Assembly (NCBI GenBank): GCA_022695795.1
Contig: MU404056.1
Coordinates: 62,001-126,000 of the forward strand
Direction of reading: 5' to 3'
DNA from: Biscogniauxia marginata
Taxonomy: Eukaryota > Ascomycota > Sordariomycetes > Xylariales > Xylariaceae
DNA length: 64,000 bases
Shown here: one piece after another, positions 1-12,619 of the stretch
How the letters are laid out: every line of letters begins with the position of its first letter
Numbering within the stretch: position 1 is the first letter of the stretch
The notes under the pieces: model-generated
The model's database searches: none
What the model saw: only the letters and a program-made list of their open reading frames with translations
What the model was told of the DNA's origin: nothing
Made by a program: the position numbers and the translations under genes

Positions 1-70
1 CGACGGGCATTTACGTTGGGAGCTATAGACACAGACATCTCGGACCGATCGCTACGAAGACACTGTCACG

Positions 71-496
71 ATGGTAAGTTTTTGTTTTGTTTTTACTTCC
101 TGTATATGTCTATGGTTACTAGAAAACCACTGCTAATTCGCAACGTGTTAGTCGGCTCTCTTCAACTTCCAGTCCCTCCTACTCGTCATCCTCCTCCTCA
201 TCTGCACATGCGCCTACCTCCACCAGATATTCCCGACGATCCTGGACCGAAACAAGCAAGGGTACGTCCTCGGTGCGGCGAACGCGGAAGAGCTATGCTA
301 CAAACTTGGAACATATACTTACTGATCGTGGCGGCAGGTTGATGGGCATATTCTGGAAGGCGGCGAGAGTAGGCGAACGACTCAGTCCGTACATAAGTTT
401 GTGTTGTGTATTCATGGCGGTATGCCGGCCTGCCCGTATCATCACGATGATCCACTCGCTAATATATGTCAGGTTTCTATGTTCATCGGCACTTAG
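71..496 (+). CDS. KSH1: Kish / TMEM167-like small membrane protein, four exons
   Basis: Exons 71-73, 152-261, 338-419 and 473-496 join to a 72-residue protein, the usual kish length. The first coding exon is the ATG alone, followed at once by a GTAAGT donor. The spliced product begins [13 protein letters not shown] and contains [31 protein letters not shown] and CCVFMAV, the conserved kish core, with two hydrophobic membrane segments. All three introns have GT..AG ends, and GCTAAT branch sites precede the AG of introns 1 and 3. Kish proteins are small Golgi/ER membrane proteins needed in the early secretory pathway in yeast and animals. Family identity is near certain from the motif order; the role is taken from the family. 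No single unspliced reading frame shows this gene. Confidence 0.93.
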
Positions 497-3400
497 TGCA
501 TCACATCGCGTTGGGCATGGCTTGATGTCAAGCTCCAGCTCCAGCTCAAATTATTATTCTATGGAGTAGGCCAAAGGTGCTGGCATTAGTTTGGCAACAG
601 AGCAAAGGGCGATATTCAAAAATTTAATACGGTGGCGCAGCTGTCCTGTTGTACAGATCTACGTGGAGAGGCAGTCGACATGTCTGATGTTACCTCGGGC
701 CGCTATCTCGTGGCCAGATGCCTAGAAAGAGGTTTGATAGGTGGCAGGACAGGCAAGCAGAATTTGGTCCGACCCCGTTTCGTCATGTTCGCGAGTTTCT
801 AGTGAAGACCGCGCTCTTGGAATTGCAGGGTCCTTCGTGCAACAGCGATTTGTTTGTTGCTGCGCCTAGGTGAACCTTCAGATGGTTCGGTTAATGCCCG
901 ATACCGTCTATGCAGCAGGATCGGGCGAATCTGGGGTTGTCTTGGGGCGATATGGAAATGGCAATCAGGCTGAAATACCGCAGACACGTAATCCCTCGCC
1001 GCCGTAGATCGGTAGCATTCCGCCGGTCCCCTTCGCCCGTTGGCTTGTCCCTATACCCGGGAATGGCCCCTTTCAAGGCAAGAAGGCTGAATAGGACTTT
1101 AGCATTGGCAGGGCTATTGATTGATTGCTCGAATAAGGCTACGCGGCTGACCGCTTCCGTGGGGAGGAAAAACGGTAGCCTCTCAAGACGCAACATGTAT
1201 CTAGTCGCGCGGAAGCACGAGGCGTTGTTACATCTAATTTAACCACGACTATCTTGGGACAACCAATTGATCGCTCAACATATTTTACAAAACGCTGAGG
1301 TAGGCTATTGGCGACATGCGTCAAAACAGGCTTTGGGATAATTGAGGGGCGTCATGCAACGATGCCTACATGGGTATGTCAAATTGCCCCGTGCTAGTAA
1401 GCGGGCAGGGCGGGTTTCGCAGCGTCGAGATTTGACTTCTTAGCCAGAGGTACGTGTATGTAGTAAGAGTCGAACAGCAGCGGCGTATCCGGTACATATC
1501 TGGCAATCTGCAGCGGGTGAGTCCGATGCGTACCTAACTCATGTAGTCATGGGTGGCCCGGTCTCTTAAGCATCCTTCGTCCAGCATTTTAAATTCTGCT
1601 GCATGCCCCATTGCCGGCAGGCTTACGGAATGCCTCTTGTTTGATGAAATGATGAGTGTAAGTGCATTGCCAGGAGTCGTGCTGACAGCGGCCTTGTATT
1701 GGCTGCAGGTCCGACTCAGGTAGGTAGGTCGGCCGGCATGGTTCGTCCTGGTTCTGCAGATCGAAATACTCGCCGTCCACGGCAGAAGCTCCTTCGTGGG
1801 GAAACTCTTCGGCGTGTTTACGGCTCTGCTCTGGGTGACGTGCATGCATTATATTGAGGGTCGGTCGCACGGCCACCGCCAGGAAGGGAAGGGCACTTGC
1901 TCACACATCCTCTACCATACGCAACGTTGTGTTTGCGAATGTAGGTATGTCCTGATTAGTATCGCGATGATTTCAAAAAAGACTCCCTCTTCGTGTGTAT
2001 CCCCGTCCCGTCCCCGTCCCCATCTCCCGTATCCTCTAGGGGTTGTTGCTATATTCAGCAACCGGAGACGCGAGGTTGCAAGCGCCTCCCAGTTTCAGAG
2101 CGTTTATGCGTCCGTGTGAGACGACGTCACAACGCAGAAGGAAGAAGCGCCAGGCGCCCGGGAGAAGACAGCTTGGAGCTGGGATGTGTTACACGACCAG
2201 GGCTTTCTAGAAAGGCTGAAGAACAGCTCCGTCCCCCGGAGAACAGGCCGAATCTCGATTGACCAACCGAAGAGGCTTCGGGGGGCGCCGTGGATTGACC
2301 CCAGGCTGGTGATGAGAGAAAAAGCACTATGATGGGAAACCATTGGATCGTCGGACTGTCTCAGAATGAACGCACTGCTAATCGATAGTCTGAAGCTCGC
2401 ATTCTTGATGGTATCGTGTATGTCGTTGCAATGGTTCTAGCAACTCATGCGACATCCTCCTCCGGCAAGCAGCAGGATGCTTGCAGGCTGCTGGCGTCCC
2501 GATTGCGTCCTCTCCATTCGACCATTTCGTCTGGAGGCGCGGGCATCGGGACAGCCGACATGCGCTTTAAATCATTAACGGGGGGCCACTTGGCTTGAGA
2601 TAGTCGGTCATATGACCCGCCGCGAGGTTCTCCGTTTGCAAGTCAGATGGTGGTCGTGGTGGATCGACAGAAAAGGGCGGACCGTTCATCGGGTAGCGCA
2701 GAAGAGGAACAGAGGCTATCGCGATTCTAGCCTCTTGGCAATCTGCAAGCTTTGCTATGAGCATAATGCCACCATCTCGATGTTGTTTCATTCCAAGATT
2801 ATTGATGCGACTAAGGTTGGTTGCTATTAGTTAGGTAGTTACCTTATAAGCATCGAGAGAGACTCTGATGATCCCACGCTTGTGTAAACAATCAATGCGA
2901 TGTGTAGCCGAAAGCAAACATCAATGCTAACCTACCTAGACATAAGTGAGTGGATATAAGTTGTCAGCGAATGAGGTCGATCTATTTTCGTTCAACTTTC
3001 CCAGGTTGGCGAAATACGTTTATGTTTTAAGTTTACATACTTACGTTGGTTGATGTCCGTTTTACCCCCCTAGTCGGTGTTTGGTTTCGGGCTTCGCTCC
3101 GGTAATGACCCACGTTATGTACTTATGTCATGGTACATTGCACGATCTGGAAACGGGTTCTTGTTGCTGTGTGCAAAGTCTTGGAGAGGCAAGGTGTTTT
3201 GGGGTATGGCTAGGAAAATAGATGGATATGCGTTGAATTACACCTTAACGAGTAGTAGGTATTGTACCTTAGGTAGATAGTGCGGGTGTGGCGTCTATTA
3301 GTCTAATTAACTATCGATACTACATACTCAGTGCACTGGTACATTCAGAGTAGTAGTCTAGGGAAGCATATCCAAACCTGGATATCCATCGGGAGGTGGA

Positions 3401-4678
3401 GCTTGGGGATCGCAATGGCGTTTCTCACGATTCATCATCACTGACGTTGTCTCGGCTTTAATAATGATAATAATATAATAGGTACGTAGGTCTCGGAGGA
3501 GGTCGAGATAATGCAATGTTGACCGCCTAAACGGCTAGACTTACCCTAATAAAGTCAACTTCCCAGACCTACATCACCAACGCATGCATACATTATAACC
3601 TACATTATGCTCCTGTCCACCGTAGTCTCCATCCATCTTAATGACTGTGTCATGTAGCGCGCTGCTCGCCTCACTATGCATTTAATGCAGCGCTGTGAAT
3701 TGAAATTAGGTTAAGCTACCTAACCTTGCCTCGAGCGTGGCCAACCGGGAATAGCCTTGTAGGCCACGCAACTCGGACGTGGCCGCCGCCTCTGCATATC
3801 TCCCTAACCAGGACCTTGTGAGTCAATTGCGAAATACGAATTCTGTCGATTCCTTACCAAGATGCCTCGGCCGGGACGGTCATTAAACCTGCATATCCCC
3901 CGCGTTCGGTATGTAGCGCATGTCTTCGTATCCTGATTTGCACATACCTACCTATGTATACCAAACATAACATAATTGCCAGCCGTTCAACGTACAGCGT
4001 CGCCCAGGCCGTTTAGGATCTAAACATATCTCAAGTTGTACGTATTTAGCGTAGGTAGTGGCATCGAGGGTAAACCTACCCCGTATGTGTTCCCATATGT
4101 GATGTACTATATACTCACCTACCGAATCGGTTACATGTTACTGTTGGTGAGACAACTCGTGACCTCGTAACTCCAATTAAAAGGAAAGAAGAAAAAAGGA
4201 AAGAAATGCAAGCCTCGCATCTCCGGAGCCTTCGGTGCTTCATATGTAGTGTAGACTGCAGTATAATACCGCTACGATCTCATTGCCTACCTCGGTAAGG
4301 ATATAAAACACCGACGATACAGACAAGGCGGTGAGCTCCTTGCACACCACCACGGGTGCGCATACATATGTGTCTAGAGAAAGTAGGTATTCACATGCTT
4401 AGGTTGGGTAGTTATTTATATGCAGGAGTGGCCGCTTTCATCACCACCACACATTACATATAGGTATAGGGTAGTTTCTCATCCCACACACCACTGAAGC
4501 GCACTGCTTCACTTCGCACACGGCGTGCAGTAGCGGTTATTTAGTGTGAGGAGGACGATGATGGTGTGGTGAGAGGCCGTGTGGTGGTGTGGTGTGTTGT
4601 TGGCGGGATGCAGGGACTCCAAAACTTTGAATAGATATTGGCAAATCCCCCCTGGATTGGACTTGTCCCAAATCAATG

Positions 4679-4712
4679 GGACCGGGACCTGGACCTGGAC
4701 CTGGGACCTGAA
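4679..4712. repeat. Imperfect GGACCT tandem repeat
   Basis: Imperfect copies of GGGACC/GGACCT follow each other here and decay into ACCTGAAC units just downstream (to about 4727). The repeat abuts the GC-rich patch that holds the 4838 palindrome. Confidence 0.7.
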
Positions 4713-4837
4713 CTTAAACCTGAACAGCCTGACGGCCTTACACTAGTGCCGCTGGTAGGAAATCCTAGCGCAGAAGCGCAGGCCAAGCCCTAGCGAGTCG
4801 GGGGTCAGGGCCCCGGAAGCCAGGGCAACCCCCAACC

Positions 4838-4853
4838 CTAGCGTCGACGCTAG
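4838..4853. repeat. Perfect 16-bp palindrome
   Basis: CTAGCGTCGACGCTAG reads the same on both strands and is centred on a SalI-type GTCGAC. It lies in a short GC-rich island inside an AT-rich spacer that also holds several CCTAGCG words. No function can be assigned from sequence alone. Confidence 0.75.
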
Positions 4854-6798
4854 CGTCCCAGCGTTCCTATTTCGGTAAAACTAGATCAAAGCCCCATCGG
4901 CAAGCCAATCAGCCCAATTCAATGGCCTGGAATTCTCGACTTTTTCTTTTCGCCCTTCTCTTTTCTTTCTCTCCTTGCGCTTCCTTGCCCTCTTGACCTT
5001 TGTCGATGGATCACCCGAATCCATGTTCCACGCCTCTTCCATGCCAAATCCACTGCTTCCTCTCGCTTTCTGTCTTGGGCAAGTCCAAACAAAAGGCCCA
5101 CGACGTCGCAGATATACCCTACCCGACCCTCTGCCACTGGTTGCTACACTTACTAATAAAAGACCGCCATCGGAGGATGTGCGCTTGTGCTGTTGCTTGT
5201 TGACTCGTCAGCTCCTCACGGCGGCATTTGATCTGATGTCGCCAGAGGGTGTGGCCAAGCGGCTGCAGGCTTTTCTTCCCCCTTTCCTCCCGAAGTGAAT
5301 TCGTATCGTCATCGTCATCCTTTTACCGCAGCAAGTCCCCCCCCCTAATATGTGCTTGATGACTAGCTACCGCTGTGAATTTCTCGAGAATCCCACCTGC
5401 AGCCAAGAATGTCCCCCCAGAACCTGACTGCTAGTGTGTGTTGTTAGTGTGCAGGGAACGGCCTCGTGTGCGCTTGTAGTCGAAGAGATTGTACAGTTAC
5501 ATACGACAATACCGGTGCTATCGACGGCACACACACCACATAACACACTACACACGCACGATACCTAAACCCTAGCATTGTTTTGATTATGGGTGGTTGT
5601 TAATGGCCCTGCTGTCACTCTGCGCTGATCTCGCCTCTGTCTCTTTGGGCTTTCTTGTCCCAGCGACCGACCCTCTCGGCAGCATACCGGCAAAAGAAGC
5701 CAGCCACTTGCATCGTCGACAGTCGGTTTATCGCTCTCCCTTTGCAGTCTTCTCCTGATGATGTGGCGATCAACCAGCCCTTACCGCAGGTTGCGCCGCC
5801 ACCGCTGCGAGGAATTTCCCTAGCTACTTATTATTGACGAGCTATTCTCAGCACTGCGGGACGAGGCGCTCGACGCAACGGGGTCCTTGACTCGTCCCCC
5901 GTCGTGCCACTTGGACCCAGCGGCGTTCCAGCTATGCAGCTGTGCGTTCGGGAGATCAGTCCCATGCCTGTCCTAAGCAGCCATTGCAACCTCGACATGC
6001 TCCGTGAGCCACGGAAGGATGTATTGTGGATGCAATAGCGCATTGAAGTCTCAATGCTTCATATTTTCTCATTTCCCCCGGAACATGCCCACCCCTTCAC
6101 CCGTGGATCTGTCTCCTACCTAGTAATTTGCTTGATTGATTACTTCTCTTGCAGGGAGGGAAGCCATCTCTCCTACTCTTTTCATTTCCAACCTACCTCA
6201 CTTATCAACCTTGGCCGCCTCGTATCTATCCACCTTACCATATTCTTCTTTCCTTTGTTCTACGCTTCCTACTCCGTACACTCCTTTTTTTAGGAAAAGA
6301 GAGAAGAAAAGAAAAAAAAAAAGAGGCACGCTCCTTGTCTCAATCCTTCCTTCACAAATTCCTGCAAACATCCATTTTCTACCCTGTTGCTGCCGGTCGC
6401 CCGTCAGCTAGGTTTGACCTGCCTGTCCAAGTCACAGCTCACTTGTAAGACCAGCCTGCACGCTTTCCCACAGGCACAAACTACTGTGCCAGTCCTTTTT
6501 CTCGAATCATACATCAAGGCTGTCCCGTGCCGCTGCAAGTTGCCGGTTCACGAGACCTCCCGTCTAACTTCAGCATCGGAACGCCGTGACTGCTCCTATG
6601 TTTGCATTTCCCCTTTCATAGACAATTCCAAAAACTAATCAGCTACCCGCTAGGAGCTACACCTCTGGCCCATACGATATCCCGCTGGGTTTCTGTCATA
6701 CGCTCTACGCCAAGCAGAGGCGATAGACAGCAGTCTCAAGACCTCGGCTATTGCTCTATTTGGGGCCGGAACGAGCAGGTTGCTGAGTGCCGAGCAAA

Positions 6799-8826
6799 AT
6801 GGGTGATCAAGGATCGGGCGGGATTGAGAGCCGGGGGGTCGAGAGCAATACTACCCGGCGCTTGTCTGAACCGCATCCGAATACCCACGAGGACCAGATG
6901 CAGCAAGACACAACACAGTCAGAACCGTCCAAGGTCGAGAGCGAACAACAGAAGCACGACCAAACAGGTCCTCGGCATATGAGCCCTATGGAGACTGGAA
7001 ATGCAGCGCGCGTTGAGCCACCTAGCGCCCTCTCACGAAATCCTTCCACGAGCTCGAATGCCTCCGGCGATACACGGGGCCGATCTGATACCACGCAGAA
7101 ACAGCGAACCCGACCTCTAGAGCCGCCGGTCACGAAGGCCACTTTGAGCGAATTGGACGTGGCTAAGATCATTCACAACCCCAAATTGCGCCACGACATA
7201 AATTTCGATCCTGAACTCCATTTCAGACCAAATCTTGACGGTGAGAAGGGAAAGCGGAAGCAAGAGAAGGCAAATCAGTTCTGGGCCACTCTTGGCGAGC
7301 AGCTGCAACAGTTCGTTGTAGACCGAGATGAGTTCATGAAAAGGTTTGGCCGCGGCGAGGAATGGTGTTTGCCTCTGCTGTTGAAGTCGGTAAAGGAAAT
7401 CATCCAGACGTTGGTTCCCACGAAAGACCGCATGTATCTGGATGAGGGACTGAATGTCGACTTGATCATGCAGCAATTCAGTAAAGGAATTGCAGATCTG
7501 GAAAAGCTAGCTTCCTGGTTGTCGGGAGTTCTCAAGTCTCACTGTGCGCCTATGAGAGACGAGTGGGTGGACGAGATGTACAACCAACTGACAAATGGCA
7601 ACAGAACCAACGACATGGAGGAATTGGTGCAAGGGATGCGCAGTCTTTTGAGCGTACTTGAGGCGATGAAGCTGGATGTTGCAAACCACCAAATAAGATG
7701 TCTCCGGCCAATCCTGATCGAGGACACGGTACATTTCGAACAGCGTTTCTTTTCGAAAAAGATACGGGATCGCAAGCTAGATCCCCTACCCGCTCATATG
7801 TGGTACTCATCTGTCAGCAGTGAATTCTCGCAAGACGCCGCTTCAACTCAGGCCTTTGGCGAAATGGCACCTTTCTTCGAGGCGCTGGCCAGAATAGTGC
7901 TACCATCCAGTATCGAAAGCCTTCCGAATACATTCCTCTTCGACGAAGAGCGGGTGTTAAAGCTTCGGACTGATATGTTGGACGCGATCAATCTGGAAAT
8001 TTGCATGCGACTATACGAAACCTTAGAAAAGGAGTATAAACACTACGATAATTCTTCTGCTATGGACGCGATCCCCACATCTCTCCTAGGTACGCCCTTT
8101 TCGGACGCCTCGGGCTTCCCCAGCTCGAAGATGGAAGACGAAGCGAGCGATTTCTACCCCAGCACCTCAACTTCGAGGCCTTCAAGTATGGTTTTCAGCT
8201 CTGCTGGGTCTGCCCAGTCTTCTCCGCGTTCGTCTCTAGTCTTTTCTACCCCGTCGGCAGCCAGGAGCGCAGAGGACCAGAAGGCCAATTCTCGCAATCT
8301 CTACAACTCTCTCGTCTCATTGCTTCAGACTTCGACTACGGGCTCGCGGAACCCTTCACGGTGGAAGGCAATGAAAGATTCCATAGCTCTTCAGATTTTC
8401 CGGTTCACCAACGCACCGACCGAGATGCTCTTGAAGTTCGAGGAAGCACTTGACCGCCATTTGAGCGAACCCACTTCACCGCTCTTCCTCAGTGTGGAGC
8501 AATACTTCCATCACCGCTTGCTTGCGGAATTGCAGGTGCGTGTGAAGGAATTCAAGGGTCTGACAGGTGTGGGGCTCTTCTCAGTCGCTACGGGCGGCCG
8601 TCTGCACGGCCCTGGCCGCACCTGGGACGGTTCACGAGAGAGCGTCCGAGTCCGCGATTCTGAAGGGTCAGTCCGGGAAGCGCGGGAAGAAGGCGGTATC
8701 GAGGATATGGCTACCCGCTTGGCGCACCTGGGCCTGCTCCATTGGAGAGTGTGGGCACAGATTGTGTATGCCGGTGACTTCGACACCGACATGGGAATGA
8801 CGTCCGATATGCCCATGGCCATATGA
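6799..8826 (+). CDS. SOK1 / T-complex protein 11 family protein
   Basis: Single uninterrupted frame of 675 codons. The start is the ATG in AGCAAAATGGGTG at 6799; the frame runs a few codons further upstream without an ATG. Residues 1-110 are Ser/Thr/Gln-rich and probably disordered. From about residue 115 the protein matches the TCP11/Sok1 family: VAKIIHNPKLRHDINFDP, then FWATLGEQLQQ, LLKSVKEIIQTLVP and HFEQRFFSKKI, with a Ser-rich linker (around residues 430-490) before a helical C-terminal block (SRNLYNSLVSLLQ). S. cerevisiae Sok1 was found as a suppressor of protein kinase A loss, so a role in cAMP/PKA signalling is inferred from the family. The gene stands alone between gene-free DNA on both sides. 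It is flagged as SOK1-like rather than given the yeast symbol because orthology was not tested. Confidence 0.88.
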   Translation: MGDQGSGGIESRGVESNTTRRLSEPHPNTHEDQMQQDTTQSEPSKVESEQQKHDQTGPRHMSPMETGNAARVEPPSALSRNPSTSSNASGDTRGRSDTTQKQRTRPLEPPVTKATLSELDVAKIIHNPKLRHDINFDPELHFRPNLDGEKGKRKQEKANQFWATLGEQLQQFVVDRDEFMKRFGRGEEWCLPLLLKSVKEIIQTLVPTKDRMYLDEGLNVDLIMQQFSKGIADLEKLASWLSGVLKSHCAPMRDEWVDEMYNQLTNGNRTNDMEELVQGMRSLLSVLEAMKLDVANHQIRCLRPILIEDTVHFEQRFFSKKIRDRKLDPLPAHMWYSSVSSEFSQDAASTQAFGEMAPFFEALARIVLPSSIESLPNTFLFDEERVLKLRTDMLDAINLEICMRLYETLEKEYKHYDNSSAMDAIPTSLLGTPFSDASGFPSSKMEDEASDFYPSTSTSRPSSMVFSSAGSAQSSPRSSLVFSTPSAARSAEDQKANSRNLYNSLVSLLQTSTTGSRNPSRWKAMKDSIALQIFRFTNAPTEMLLKFEEALDRHLSEPTSPLFLSVEQYFHHRLLAELQVRVKEFKGLTGVGLFSVATGGRLHGPGRTWDGSRESVRVRDSEGSVREAREEGGIEDMATRLAHLGLLHWRVWAQIVYAGDFDTDMGMTSDMPMAI

Positions 8827-10296
8827 TCGCCTCATACGACCACGGTTACTCGCACGTACGTGCATTGTGGTGCTAACCAGCTATCGAAACCCTGTGCCGC
8901 TTTGACTACATCCGAGCAATCCTCTCAGGACGATGTTAACAGCACTGATACTCCCCAAGTCTACTTTTCGTCTTCAGAGATACCCCTTAGTTCATTGGTT
9001 ACTAAGTTTAATCGTGCATTGTTCGGTCATCACATCACACCCTTTTCCTTCTACTATTTGATCAAATGCGCATTGCTATGGCGTTTCTAGGAGTAACGGT
9101 CTTCACTTAGGTTTTCATCAATTCTGGGGAGGGCGGTTGGGACAACACAACAGAACAGAACAGAAAGGCAACTTTGGTCCATTTGTATTAGACTTTGGGT
9201 GCTTTTTCTCGTTTGTCTTTTTTCTTTCTCTTTTTCTTATCTCCTCGGCTGCTATGAGGACTTCGCATTTCGACAATACCCAAGAAATTCATAATCGCAG
9301 GCGTTCAATGGTTGAGCTAGGCAACTAGTCTTTTTGGAATCCATGTTTGTTTTGTTGCATCACCATTGTCGTAACTCCTATTACTACCCGCTCAGCTATA
9401 CCTCCTACTGGTTCTCTGGAAGACGGGCGACCTCACCAAGAAAAAAATTGAAAAAAGATGAAAAAAAAAAAAAAGTAGAAGACATCCGACGCACACGCTG
9501 CTGCGGTGCATCAGCATTTAGCAAAAAGAGGCCATAGTGCACTTCACCTTATTTGTTTTTTTCTTTTTCTGGAGACGGCTAAAGAAAAGAGGAGATATTT
9601 CCACCAACAAGACAGTTCAGACGAAAGCCCTCGGAGAGTGGTTCGTAGACGTATCATCCAATAGAGTCATTAATGAAGGTGCTTCTATTCATATCAACTG
9701 TTCCTACCAGATTCTGGATCGTGCCTTGGGGATTATGTGCATAACTAGCAAGATTTAAACTGCTTTAAAATATGTCTTCACATCGTATGATCCAATGAAG
9801 CCAACATATCTCGCTGATTTCATTCCTTTCTTGGCTTGACTTTTTCCTATCAGTACATGTAAGCACTAATACTGGTAGTACACAATACACATTACCAAGG
9901 ATAAACTATTTAAGAGGAAGAAAAAAAAGAGATCAAGACAAGGTTCAAGCCCGTGCCCAGGCACACACAAACAAATAACCATGACAACCTGGCTGAAAGA
10001 TCGAACAGCTGAAACAAAACCCGATCGCATAAGCTCGACTGTCTCAGCTGAGAGGGTGTGGATTGAGGCTAGCACGGTAGGCACACGCCTCCCAACTTAC
10101 TCGCCTGCATCGATGGCTTATTCATCTTTTTATACCCCATTTTCGTTTCTTTTCTCGCGACTTATCGTGTACCGGCCCGCCGCCCGCCCCCCGTCTAGCA
10201 AGACACTAGGAGTAGCGCGATTACCAATCAGGTACGGGTTGATTCAGTTCACCCTACTTTACTGCACGCTAAGCAATGGGGTATGTAAAGTCTGGA

Positions 10297-10322
10297 CAGG
10301 TAGACAGGTAGACAGGTAGACA
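10297..10322. repeat. 8-bp tandem repeat (GACAGGTA)
   Basis: Three consecutive copies of an ACAGGTAG unit are visible, ending in GACATG. It resembles a local expansion of the AGGTAG motif that is scattered through the spacers of this window. Confidence 0.75.
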
Positions 10323-10605
10323 TGTCATACCATATCGTACGTATGAAGCACACGTGTACCTTGGGGCATCGTAGGGAGAGTAGGTATGTAGATAGGGGCG
10401 TGGGGGAAAAAAAGAACAATAACAATATCACAGAAATCATGATTCGGATGGTGAGGAATCTGTGTCAACATCGCACATCAAACAAAGTTGCGGTCTATCG
10501 GTGAGTCAGTTGGGCGCAGGCGACGTACATATTAGGTTCTATAAGGTGCACCATGTACGCATATAGTATGAAGTAAGGCGTATATACATATGCATCTGTA
10601 TTCGG

Positions 10606-10629
10606 GCCCCCCCTCCGAAAAGGGGGGGC
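10606..10629. repeat. G/C hairpin with A-rich tail
   Basis: GCCCCCCC at 10606-10613 pairs with GGGGGGGC at 10622-10629 across the loop TCCGAAAA, followed by a run of A. The shape resembles an intrinsic terminator, but eukaryotic nuclear genes do not use these and no gene ends nearby, so it is recorded only as structure. Confidence 0.65.
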
Positions 10630-11089
10630 AAAAAAAGAAGAAAAAGAAATTTTGAACGTATCCTACCCATACATATCACACAGCTTCTCTATTAGATCGC
10701 TCTCACATCAGGAGACACGCATATCACATCATGTGCAAAGGTCTGTGCAACGCGACCAAGCTGACCACCCCAAATGCAGTGATAGGGTAGGTAAGTATGT
10801 ATGTGAGAAACAGCATCGAAAATTGTAAAACCCCAGAGGGTGGGAGGTGATAAGTCAGGTGCCGTCAGCTCCATGCAGGGCCGTGGCGTAACCCGTACCG
10901 TAACCCGTACCACATCCCATAAAAACCGGCCTATGGGAGCAGAAAGGGGTAAAACATGTACTACACGCGCGCATACCCATACATATACACACAAAGAAAA
11001 AGAAAAAGAAAAAGAAAAAAGAAGTGTTCCTATATTGCGGGCTATTAAACGTCAACTGCCGATCTTAAGGACGCGATATAGTCGGTCCC

Positions 11090-12400
11090 ATATATAAATA
11101 ATATAATAGTATTGTTAGGTACTTAGATAAGATTGATACGGGTATAAATACACTTAGGCTCAAATGTAACCTGCGCGGTATGCATACATACACATATATA
11201 TATATATTGTATGTAAGTCATGGCCCCCATCGTCCATTTCCCCTCACGTGTCGGGGGTCTCTTCCCCCCCCCCTGGCCAGGTATTTGAAAGAGAGAGAAA
11301 AAAAATCAATTGACCGATAGGCCTGATCTATTGGGGGGCGATGCCGGTCAATCAGATGGCGACGATCCGAGGGGACGGAACCGGTTTGGGAAGGTTGCAG
11401 AGTTACATACATACATGCATACGACATGAAGTACCTACGTACATATATTGATATTATATAATATTTGGTAGTAAGGTACGCATACCTTATCTAGCATCAA
11501 ATGGATATTTTGGGCGTTCCCCCTCTTTCGAGTAGAAACGAAAAGAGGCGTTCTTAATCAACCTCTTAACATGAAATGTTGTAGGTAAGCAATAAAGGTA
11601 ATATAGGTAGGTATATCAGATATGTATATAAAAAAGGGGGGGAGGGGTGGGGGGAGTATTTAATCATGCAACATCATACACATCTAATAGATGACGAAAA
11701 TGTTGATGAGATCTTAGTTAGATTTTGACTTCTTAGTCAGCTTCCTTTTTAATAGCCTATTTATATGTACGTAATCCGTCTAAGTATTACTACATCTTCT
11801 CACAGCTGAATTGTTAGCGATCGAACTTATTATATATTATGTATTTAAGGAAAGTTGGCATACACAAGTTTAGATTGAGAAAAGCTAACGTACATAGGTA
11901 TGTGGCGGAACCCTAATATTACATTTTCTTTTCTAATGATGGCTTATGACTGGGTGTTCACCGAATACAACTAAGACTAAGGACGATTATACTACGGGAA
12001 GTAGCCAAGAGGGAAAGCATGGGCCTTCAGTGGGTCGACTGTATCTTATACTTTGATGCTGGTTAGCTGAGATGGGTATAAGCTTTATACTTAGACTTTG
12101 AATTAAATAGAATAATAAAGAGACTGATGCGTACCTCGTCAATATAAAAAGTTTAGGAAATATATATTAATATATTCAAGGCGAGTTAAAGCGTCTAAAG
12201 AGCTTATTTACCAGTATAGGAACACTTAATCTTATTTACCACCTGATTTCATCGAGACAAGTTTAGTTTCAACCTAGGAAAAAAAAACCTGTCCCGAGAA
12301 AAATGATTCAAAAAAGGATCACAAGCCAGGCCACTATAAAAAGTCATGTGAAAAAGAAGAGCGCGTGAGCATGCCAAATTCAAAGTTCGTGACATATGTG
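11090..12400. other. AT-rich block, possible decayed repeat
   Basis: About 1.3 kb in which TA-rich words dominate and open frames are very short, between ordinary spacer and the GC-rich nuclease gene. Such abrupt compositional blocks in ascomycetes are often repeat relics mutated by RIP (C to T at CpA), which is established for the group. Here the origin is inference, because no terminal repeats or transposon protein remnants could be recognised. Confidence 0.45.
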
Positions 12401-12619
12401 TTATAATACGCTATAGCCTCTCACCCCTACCAAAGATACACATTACTGCCTACATATCCCGTAGGTCCTTTGTGATATCTTGGCCCATCATACCACATCG
12501 TACCACATCATACCAACATCATATCACCAACCCAACCTAACCCAACCCAAACCATCCCATCACATCCCTTCCCCTCTGGACAAAAAAAAAAAAATAAAAA
12601 AAAGAACCCACCCTCTAAC

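Larger units (their letters stand above)
497..6798. other. Long gene-free spacer with leader of the SOK1-like gene
   Basis: No supportable gene was found in about 6.3 kb. Both strands of 700-2830 hold overlapping frames of up to about 110 codons, but none has recognisable motifs or credible splice-joined extensions. The stretch 2830-4500 is AT-richer and dotted with TACCTACCTA/AGGTAGGT motifs. At 4679-4712 there are imperfect GGACCT repeats, followed by a GC-rich patch (4740-4860) with a perfect palindrome. From about 6160 to 6300 the + strand is strongly pyrimidine-rich, a common feature of fungal promoters and leaders, followed by an A-rich run at 6297-6326; this probably belongs to the promoter or 5' UTR of the gene starting at 6799. 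Confidence 0.6.
8827..12619. other. Gene-free spacer, increasingly AT-rich toward 12.4 kb
   Basis: No gene supported. The first kilobase after the Sok1-like stop is ordinary sequence with A-runs (9443-9475). Simple repeats occur at 10297-10322 (GACAGGTA units), 10995-11023 (AAAAAG units) and 11201-11208 (TA). A G/C hairpin lies at 10606-10629. From about 11090 to 12400 the base composition falls sharply, with abundant TA-rich words and no frame over about 60 codons, as in decayed repeats in fungi. 12480-12555 is a run of ATACCACATC / CCAACCCAA-like short repeats just before the nuclease stop codon. Confidence 0.6.

Noticed and set aside
891..1242. Overlapping frames of about 100 codons on both strands
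   Set aside because: No recognisable motif, no consistent splice extension, and equal quality on both strands; treated as chance.
10606..10640. Intrinsic terminator-like hairpin
   Set aside because: Rho-independent terminators are bacterial; no gene ends here. Kept only as a hairpin.
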